From Uranotaenia lowii (lineage: Eukaryota; Arthropoda; Insecta; Diptera; Culicidae), in assembly GCF_029784155.1 (NCBI RefSeq), contig NC_073692.1, positions 367,641,160 to 367,705,159 of the forward strand: a stretch of DNA of 64,000 nt. The letters run 5' to 3'. Position numbers and translations under genes: made by a program. This document shows positions 58,801 through 64,000 of this stretch, piece after piece (the stretch's first letter is position 1; each line of letters starts with the position of its first letter). The notes beneath the pieces are model-generated. The model was not told the origin of the DNA. It ran no database searches and saw nothing but the letters and a program-made list of their open reading frames with translations.

Positions 58801-58987
58801 AACCCACGGGCGAGTTTGTAACAAAACTTCATCGGGTCTAGATGGTTGTGCGATCCTTTGCTGTGGCCGGGGATACAATACGAAGAAAATCGTAGTCAAA
58901 GAACGGTGCAACTGCAAATTCCAGTGGTGCTGTCAGGTCAAGTGTGATACATGTACGCGGCATATAGAGGAGTACACGTGTAAATAA
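49663..58987 (+). CDS. Wnt5: Wnt5, 3' part: six exons encoding the C-terminal Wnt domain
   Basis: Secreted lipid-modified ligand of the Wnt family; in flies Wnt5 signals through Derailed/Ryk in axon guidance. Exons are 49663-49843, 53141-53390, 53465-53644, 57185-57287, 57350-57517 and 58800-58987, all GT-AG with phases that join in frame. Diagnostic stretches: [74 protein letters not shown] (with the acylated serine) and [20 protein letters not shown], ending HIEEYTCK. Between GYK and the [11 protein letters not shown] block is a ~120-residue charged insert (exons 2-3) with RIAKEI/RINKEI repeats; a comparable insert marks fly Wnt5. The start and the first conserved cysteine block are absent from the window. 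Introns hold a SINE, MITEs and a LINE. Confidence 0.96.
49844..51020. other. Wnt5 intron, left part
   Basis: Intronic. 50200-50720 is less AT-rich and open on both strands (minus frame of 125 codons, + frame of 101 codons), but no homologous product is recognised and no splice evidence supports a nested gene. Confidence 0.45.
51023..51628. mobile_element. TA-type MITE, uninterrupted copy
   Basis: GGGGATAATGAGGATACTTG at the left end is mirrored by AGTATCCCCATTCTCCCC at the right end. TA flanks both ends (51021-51022 and 51629-51630). It is 606 bp with no ORF. It is the reference copy for the disrupted element at 21985-32625 and lies in a Wnt5 intron. Confidence 0.88.
51629..53140. other. Wnt5 intron, right part
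   Basis: AT-rich. 52270-52380 contains CCGGACAAAATCTGGAC and ATCCGGGCAATCGGACC, similar to parts of 3300-3765. There is a pyrimidine-rich tract before the acceptor at 53140. No gene seen. Confidence 0.5.
53141..53390 (+). CDS. Wnt5: Wnt5 exon with the Wnt5-type insert, part 1
   Basis: Acceptor TTCTTGCAG ends at 53140; donor CAG|GTGCGT is at 53391. It opens by completing a Lys codon, then [20 protein letters not shown]. It encodes a hydrophilic insert with two potential N-glycosylation sites (NDT and NGT) and [12 protein letters not shown], likely helical. It ends in phase 0 after ...MNELQ. Confidence 0.93.
53465..53644 (+). CDS. Wnt5: Wnt5 exon with the Wnt5-type insert, part 2
   Basis: Acceptor TTTTACAG ends at 53464; donor AGA|GTAAGT is at 53645. 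Sixty codons, phase 0 to 0. It starts [14 protein letters not shown], continuing the helical repeat of the previous exon, and returns to the Wnt core with [18 protein letters not shown]. The intron before it is only 74 bp. Confidence 0.94.
53879..54061 (-). mobile_element. tRNA-derived SINE, family B, partial copy
   Basis: It matches 21610-21800: TTTCGATTATAGTCGTTTTA, AACGATGCAGTTGGCGGACA, GGGCTCGAACTCACGGACGT and GGAAGCAACTGACTTGCCAA. The A-tail is the T-run at 53879-53887. The 5' tRNA end (beyond the A box) is missing or replaced. It sits antisense in Wnt5 intron 3. Confidence 0.82.
54065..54275. repeat. cluster of TTGCTGGAAA/TTTTCAGCAA palindromic motifs
   Basis: Repeated words TTGCTGG, CAGCAAT and GGTTTTCAAATTGCTGGA occur in direct and inverted orientation over about 200 bp. 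CAATCGGTTTTCAAATTGCT occurs twice. It is possibly a degenerate MITE interior; exact ends were not resolved. Confidence 0.5.
54536..54864 (+). pseudogene. hAT transposase C-terminal (dimerisation) fragment
   Basis: The frame reads [38 protein letters not shown] and [16 protein letters not shown]. After a frameshift in the T-run near 54740 it continues [20 protein letters not shown]. This is the hAT-family C-terminal signature ('A...L..F.STY.CE..FS.MK..K...R..L.D..L'), of the kind also found in GTF2IRD2/ZBED-like proteins. The rest of the transposase is absent. It is a dead relic within Wnt5 intron 3. Confidence 0.72.
55130..56813 (+). CDS. LINE reverse transcriptase, N-terminally truncated, otherwise open
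   Basis: The open frame extends upstream to 54939, but that part is not LINE-like, and no credible start codon belongs to the element. RT motifs in order: [76 protein letters not shown] and catalytic YADDLKLF (55989-56012). Then come [28 protein letters not shown] and [20 protein letters not shown]. The C-terminal block ends [16 protein letters not shown]. The endonuclease is missing, so it is non-autonomous, yet it has no stop or frameshift over ~560 codons. That suggests a fairly recent 5'-truncated insertion. Confidence 0.9.
55130..56895 (+). mobile_element. 5'-truncated LINE (Jockey/CR1-like) in Wnt5 intron 3, RT frame open
   Basis: Recognisable LINE homology starts near 55130 (inside ORF2, upstream of the RT) and runs through a stop at 56811-56813. 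A 3' UTR and a (TAA)n-like tail follow at 56875-56895. It is inserted in the sense orientation relative to Wnt5. The same C-terminal motifs occur in the decayed copy at 18025-19175. Confidence 0.88.
57185..57287 (+). CDS. Wnt5: Wnt5 exon with the acylation-site motif
   Basis: Acceptor TTTTAAG ends at 57184; donor G|GTAAGG is at 57288. It encodes [20 protein letters not shown], then [14 protein letters not shown]. The TCG serine of CHGVSGSC is the position palmitoleoylated by Porcupine in Wnt proteins, needed for secretion and Frizzled binding. It ends in phase 1. Confidence 0.96.
57350..57517 (+). CDS. Wnt5: Wnt5 exon ([11 protein letters not shown]...LKWP)
   Basis: Acceptor TTTCACAG ends at 57349; donor G|GTAATT is at 57518. 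It encodes [20 protein letters not shown], then [17 protein letters not shown] and ends RQLKWP in phase 1. The intron before it is 62 bp. YLDESPDWC is a conserved Wnt block. Confidence 0.96.
57711..58435. mobile_element. TA-type MITE in Wnt5 intron 5
   Basis: GGGGGAAGTCGTCTA at the left end is mirrored by TAGACGACTTCCCC at the right end, flanked by TA on both sides (57709-57710 and 58436-58437). GTCCGGCCATA words are repeated near the right end. It has no ORF. Confidence 0.8.
58655..58720. mobile_element. solo end resembling the TA-type MITE family
   Basis: CAGGGATTAAGTCTCCTCAC, followed by TCTCCCCTA, resembles the right ends at 32600-32625 and 51604-51628 (GGATCAAGTATCCC...TCTCCCCT). No left partner was found, so it is a fragment or a degraded relative. 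Confidence 0.5.
58800..58987 (+). CDS. Wnt5: Wnt5 last exon and stop
   Basis: Acceptor CTTACACAG ends at 58799. It completes a Gly codon, then [61 protein letters not shown] and TAA (58985-58987). It contains a conserved N-glycosylation site (NKT) and the cysteine-rich C-terminal domain. There is no strong AATAAA in the next 100 bp; only weak variants (AATATAAA near 59022) are visible. Confidence 0.97.
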
Positions 58988-61456
58988 TTGAAGCTATTAT
59001 CATCTAAGGACACAAACGAATTCTAATATAAATGCAATTATTGCTAGTTGTTTAGTTGTTGGGTCATTTTAATTAGAAAAGAACAACGTAGAAATTTGCA
59101 CTAAACAATTCCATTTCCTATCATCGACATGCTCTCTAATGTGTAAAATTGAATGTTCTCGAAAACGATTTTCAATACTCCGCGAGTATATATTATCAAT
59201 AATTCCATTATCACAAAACCAGTATCTGAAGAATCTGTACATGTAAAATTAAAGGTTTTTTTTTCATGCAAGCGCTCCCTGAATTGGATTACATGGGAAT
59301 CATTGGGAATGTATTGCGTTATTAAGAAAAAAGTTTAAAACACAAATACATCAAAAAATTGTGACATGAGTTAAAAAAGCAGAAAAATCTAATTTTTATT
59401 GATTTAGTCATACATTTGTTATCTTTACAGCTCTTTGCGTGTTTCAAAAGATTTTCAATATAATTTAACCAGTATACTCAATTAAAATTTCACCACAACG
59501 TAACAAAGCAACGTAAGCATTGGTTCTTTTACTTTGACCGTGACCGAGGCATGACACGCTCACACGCTCACCGTTTGAGGTTTAAAATTAAAAGTGTCAC
59601 ATTCTCCCAAATGAAGCGAAAGACGTCACAATAAAAACGAGAGTTTTGTATACTTGCTAAATCGTGTTAGGTCTCGGTAGATTTAAACTTTGGTACTGAA
59701 TTTCAGCTTACATATCGACGAAATAAATTATTTGATGGCAACAGGAATGTCCTACTTGCTTTAAATTGAAATTTTGGGACTTATTCTGGACTTATTGAGT
59801 GACGTAATTCGCTAAATTTTACCACGTGGTCCTGTCTGAAGTCAGCCTTTCAAACAAAAATTTCAGTTCGTTTGTGCTTCGAGAACCCATCAAAGGTGTT
59901 CGAAATAGACTTTCTCGAACTGTTTATAGGAGTCAGGAAAACGGGTTAAATTTGGTGAATCACGTGAATCGCGAATCACAGAATAACTGCCACATTGGTG
60001 AATTGAGATATTAACAGATTGAAAAGTTTCCAAGTCAAGACCCACCGTTCTCGTGAAAATTAACGTGAAAATTTTTATTTCGCTAATAACTCAACAACGC
60101 AACAAAACTAGGTTTTGTTACATGTTAGAAACCAAAAAGAATGGTAGAAAGATGAAACTTCAACCGGTCTTAGTGTTTAAAGCCTCTTAGAACTGTCTCT
60201 TTTTCGATTCCGATATAATTTCAACGGAAATATCAGGGGAATCGAAATAAAATCATTTCTGTGAGGTTTTACATAACAAGCTAGGTAAGAAATTTCATTT
60301 TACTACATATCTAAAAATCTAGTTTTGTTCAGTTGTTGAGTTATTGACTAAATAAGATTTGTTAACGTTCAATTTTCACACGAACTGCCAATAATGAAAA
60401 AGTGAACATACTGCACAATGCTAATCTATCCAGATAAAATATGTTCAGCTGATCATTTTTCGACGTTTTCTAAGTTTCGGATTGTTTTGAGATGACAATT
60501 CCTAATATATAAAAATCCAGTGTATAACAATTATCACAATTGAAATCCTAAGCGATGTACATAAGTTATTTTAATTTATAAATATCAGTATTATTATCAG
60601 GTTAATAATTTGCAAGATTCACAATAAAAAAAAAACATCAATTTTTGTAACAAATTATTTATTATAATAGCTGTAGATTTCATTAGTATAGATAAATAGA
60701 AAGTAAACACTGATATTTTGTTCATACCGCACGACATCGAACAATGAAAAGTTGATAAGTTTGTTTTTTTTTTTTTTTTTTTTTTTTTGTCAACTGCCAA
60801 ATTAGAACACGACAATTTATTTTAAAAAGACCAGTTCTTGTTTATTATTTGTTCCGATAATCAAACCAAGTAGGATCTTTATAATCATTATAAATGTGCG
60901 ATCACATTCTCAAGAACAAAAGGCAATGTAAAATTTTAATACTAATAAATGTATTCTTTTGAATTGCAAGATATGTGATTAAAGAAACATGTTTTAAATC
61001 TGAATGGAATCAATTAATGATATCACAAACTCACATGCCATCGTGAAGTAGAAATATGTGTAAGATAAGTATTCATCAGTGTAAGTATGTCTCTAACAAA
61101 CCTTGTTTTTTTTTCCTATTCGCAGGGCTGAATCATCCCGAAGAATAAAAACTCCCAAAAAAAAATTATCCTCCTCTGAATTATTTTTGGCAGTTTTCGC
61201 ATTTTTTGAGATATTTTAAATTTTAATCCGTCCCAGATTTTTTTATCCGTAAGAATTCTAAGAGTGTCAATTTGACACTACTGACTAAATCTGCCTTATC
61301 TATTTTGTTTCTCTAACGTTTTCTACAAAATATATATAAATATATACATATATAGTTAAGGAAACCTCGTATTGTAACTTAAATACTGCAACTGAATCCC
61401 AACTTTTGAAACAGAGATAAGCGCGTTAACATGTAGAAAAACAAGCGCTTCATGTA
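58988..61456. other. Wnt5 3' flank, AT-rich, no second gene seen
   Basis: Mostly AT-rich, with a T-run at 60763-60788. It holds the inverted repeat at 60046-60390. An acceptor-like CAG with a pyrimidine tract at about 61110-61127 lacks a convincing exon after it. Confidence 0.45.
60046..60390. mobile_element. inverted-repeat element (TAACTCAACAAC...)
   Basis: GCTAATAACTCAACAACG and ACAAAACTAG (from about 60083) are mirrored by CTAGTTTTGTTCAGTTGTTG, followed by AGTTATTGAC (60321-60350). Outward, GTTCTCGTGAAAATTAACG is mirrored by CGTTCAATTTTCACACGAAC. It looks like a ~345-bp MITE; no target duplication was resolved. Confidence 0.65.
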
Positions 61457-61962
61457 CTCACTCACAGTAAAAATGGTCGCTAGGCCGAATGATTGCTATG
61501 CCGTTAAGCTTTTTTGCATGTTAGGCCGAATGACCATTAGGTCGAATGCACGTGCTCGAATGATCGTAAGGTCGAATGGTTGTAAGGCCGAATGGATATA
61601 AAGTCGAATGAGCACTAGGATGAATGGTCATTAGACCGAATGGCCGAATGGTCATTAAGCCGAATGGTCGTAAGGTCAAATAGAACGGATCCTTGGCCGA
61701 ATTGTCGTTCGGCCGAATGATCGCTATGTCGAATATGTGTAAGGACGAATGAATTGAACGCTATAACACGAATGAATATTAGCCCGAATGTATGTTATGC
61801 CAAATGGATATTTGGCAGAATGGATGCTAATCCAAATGGTCGTTAGGCCGAATGGTCATAAGGCCGAATGGTCGTTATGCCGAGTGGTTGTTAAGCCACA
61901 CTGATATCAGGCCGAATGGATGTTAGGCCGCACGGTCGTTCATCGAAGTTTTTACGAGTGAG
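61457..61962. mobile_element. TIR element carrying a GGCCGAATGGTCGTTA minisatellite
   Basis: About twenty degenerate copies of a 20-24-bp unit (GGCCGAATGGTCGTTA with variants) occupy 61470-61950. The block is bounded by CTCACTCACAGTAAAAA on the left and TTTTTACGAGTGAG on the right, which are loosely inverted. This gives a MITE whose interior is a minisatellite. Confidence 0.75.
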
Positions 61963-62051
61963 GCCGATGACATAGTGAGAGAAATGTGGTTTGCCGCTTT
62001 GAATCGCATTCGCCGGTTCGCATCGCATCGCACTCACTATGTCATCGGCCT
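61961..62051. repeat. perfect 19-bp hairpin AGGCCGATGACATAGTGAG
   Basis: AGGCCGATGACATAGTGAG (61961-61979) has its exact reverse complement at 62033-62051, with a 53-bp loop rich in TCGCAT. It overlaps the right edge of the minisatellite element. Confidence 0.85.
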
Positions 62052-62307
62052 GAGCGTGAGTTCCAGATTACAGCAATCTAAACGTCATCCGTATCGAGCC
62101 AATCAACCTTTTGCTGGGGGTTAATATGCTTGCCTTGAATGAGATAGCTATCAACTGGTTGCCTGACCATTTGGCCTAACATTCAGGCAATCGTTAAAGA
62201 TTTTATATTGGCGTTGCAACAATTTAGCCTATAAGGATATATTGACAGTTTTACACAAACACCACCTTAGCAGGGGGCCTCAGCCCTAACCTCAAACCAT
62301 GGGAGAA

Positions 62308-62807
62308 NNNNNNNNNNNNNNNNNNNNNNNNNNNNNNNNNNNNNNNNNNNNNNNNNNNNNNNNNNNNNNNNNNNNNNNNNNNNNNNNNNNNNNNNNNNNN
62401 NNNNNNNNNNNNNNNNNNNNNNNNNNNNNNNNNNNNNNNNNNNNNNNNNNNNNNNNNNNNNNNNNNNNNNNNNNNNNNNNNNNNNNNNNNNNNNNNNNNN
62501 NNNNNNNNNNNNNNNNNNNNNNNNNNNNNNNNNNNNNNNNNNNNNNNNNNNNNNNNNNNNNNNNNNNNNNNNNNNNNNNNNNNNNNNNNNNNNNNNNNNN
62601 NNNNNNNNNNNNNNNNNNNNNNNNNNNNNNNNNNNNNNNNNNNNNNNNNNNNNNNNNNNNNNNNNNNNNNNNNNNNNNNNNNNNNNNNNNNNNNNNNNNN
62701 NNNNNNNNNNNNNNNNNNNNNNNNNNNNNNNNNNNNNNNNNNNNNNNNNNNNNNNNNNNNNNNNNNNNNNNNNNNNNNNNNNNNNNNNNNNNNNNNNNNN
62801 NNNNNNN
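62308..62807. other. assembly gap (500 N)
   Basis: A run of exactly 500 undetermined bases. It cuts the gag frame; the sequence on its left (62052-62307) cannot be joined to the gag with confidence. Confidence 0.99.
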
Positions 62808-63999
62808 ATACCTGGCGTTCTTTTTTTGTAGGTTCTTCATTTTCGTCGCTTTGGATAACGTTTGCTTCCCGTTTATATTTGCATACTTCAGCATAATGGC
62901 CTGCAACGTTGCATTTAAGACAATTGCGACTAAGAGCCGGACACACTCGGTTTCGATGTTTTTCATGATTGCATCTTGGACATCGACCACGACGTCCTGT
63001 GAAGGATTTACTGTCAAAACGAGGAGCCTTAGAAACGGGACTACGCCGATCAAATCGGTCACTGAATCGCTTAAGTGGAGATGGCCTTGTTCTCGAATCA
63101 CGATTGATAGCAAAGGCACTAGAAGGGCCTGCTTCAATGTTTACTGCCTCAACGCGGGTAGCTGCTTGAACAATTGCGTTAGTGCCTGTTCCGTGTGTTC
63201 TTGCAAACATAGCGAGTTCGCGATTTGCCATGCCTTTTATTAATTGAGACCGCACGAACTTCTCTTGGTCCTGTTGGCTGTATCCGCACATTTTCACCTT
63301 CTCAACCAACTTGGAATGGAAGGTGACAGTTGATTCACCCGCTATTTGTCGCATGCTTTGAAAGGAGTCATGTTCGGCGGCAGTATCGATCATAGACAGC
63401 AAGTGCGTTTCAATATTATTCACAAAAATCTCATAAGAATTTGGTTCGGCAAAACTAGGAACAAGATTGAAGGCGTTCACTATAGCTTGTAGCTGCTCGC
63501 TCAATGAAATGTAAAGCAGTTGTGAAAGCTGCGTTGAATGATGGATGTTACCGAGAGATGCAGATACCCGGAAGTTTTTCACGAAGCGACACCAGGCTTC
63601 CCACAACTTATTTGCGGGCACATTTTCAGGGAATCTTTTGACATGATCCCAACGAGCGTTATGGGATAAAGCTATACTAGCAGATCGTGCAGGTTGACCG
63701 ACAGCATCGTTGGCGGTACCATTCAAACCTTCAGTTATGCTACTGGTCGACGTCGGAGCGTTTCCACCTGCGGTTTGAATTGGAATTCCAGATTGTTGAT
63801 GGCTATTGAAAGCTGCTACCAATGAGTTAAGCCAATTCCCAAACTGTTCAACCTGTTCATTCCTAACAGTTGGTCCAAACGATGTTACTACGTTGTTATC
63901 AGTCACAACTTGACAGGACGCTGAAGATGTTTGAGGCTCTCCTAGGAGAGCTTGAGATCCACATTCCGGGGAGCTCTCAACCACACTTTGCTCGCCATC
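62808..63999 (-). CDS. LTR-retrotransposon Gag polyprotein (Ty3/Gypsy-like), partial
   Basis: The minus-strand frame is open from the window edge (upstream of the GTG at 63984 it continues DGEQSV) to the gap, so neither end is seen. The middle (NARWDHVKRFPENVPANKLW, then WCRFVKNF and STVTFHSKLVEKVKMCGYS) matches the capsid/Gag layout of Ty3/Gypsy elements, with an R/S-rich linker (RTRPSPLKRFSDRFDRRSP). Two CCHC zinc knuckles follow, CPRCNHEKHRNRVC and CLKCNVAGHYAEVC. An acidic/lysine tail (DENEEPTKKERQV) runs into the gap, where protease would be expected. Gag assembles particles and packages RNA. There is no stop in ~395 codons. LTRs are not visible. Confidence 0.85.
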
Positions 64000-64000
64000 C

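Noticed and set aside
61470..61950. CRISPR-like regular repeats
   Set aside because: Units are contiguous and degenerate with no unique spacers, and this is an animal genome.

Overview
The window is animal nuclear DNA, almost certainly from an insect and probably a dipteran (mosquito-like). It contains the 3' half of an intron-containing Wnt gene whose protein matches the dipteran Wnt5 type, including a long insert inside the Wnt domain. This sits in AT-rich sequence packed with insect-type transposable elements: Jockey, I/R1-like, RTE-like, hAT, PIF/Harbinger, Tc1/mariner and tRNA-derived SINEs. Three runs of exactly 500 N (11308-11807, 36808-37307, 62308-62807) are scaffold gaps. The species assignment is inference.

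Host genes. The only gene I name with confidence is Wnt5. Six exons on the + strand, 49663-58987, run from the middle of the Wnt domain to the stop codon, and every junction is in phase. The upstream exon with the first conserved cysteines was not found; it must lie in a gap or outside the window. A separate well-formed internal coding exon at 942-1174 (+) belongs to an unrecognised protein or to a distant Wnt5 5' exon. A possible first coding exon of a minus-strand gene is at 34693-34722.

Layout. 1-830: a 7-bp tandem array. 942-1174: the orphan exon. 2280-2600: an RTE-like fragment. 2811-4428: two terminal-inverted-repeat (TIR) elements. 4800-7620: two short-repeat arrays in inverted orientation that enclose a Harbinger-like element, which holds a foldback hAT-like element. 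7617-10942: a decayed LINE with endonuclease, reverse transcriptase (RT) and RNase H. 11141-11307: a mariner fragment at the first gap. 12898-14919: a hAT element. About 15098-15824: a TIR element with a gene-like insert. 18025-19175: a decayed LINE. 19503-19702: SINE A. 19858-21005: a satellite. 21601-21807: SINE B with an 18-bp target duplication. 21985-32625: a deep nest of transposons. 33351-34255: a hAT MITE. 34256-49662: mostly AT-rich intergenic or intronic DNA. 49663-58987: Wnt5, whose introns hold MITEs, a SINE, a hAT transposase remnant and an RT-coding LINE. 61457-62051: a TIR minisatellite and a perfect hairpin. 62808-64000: an LTR-retrotransposon gag on the minus strand, running off the window.

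The most striking item is a complete short retroposed unit at 23594-24987 (minus). It has a 5' leader, an intact 412-codon ORF1 with three zinc knuckles, an AATAAA signal and a poly-A tail, flanked by a perfect 14-bp target duplication, with no ORF2 at all. It resembles the ORF1-only HAL1 elements of mammals. About 2.7 kb away lies a full-length, apparently intact Jockey LINE (27674-32174) with both ORFs and a perfect 14-bp target duplication; it is probably young.
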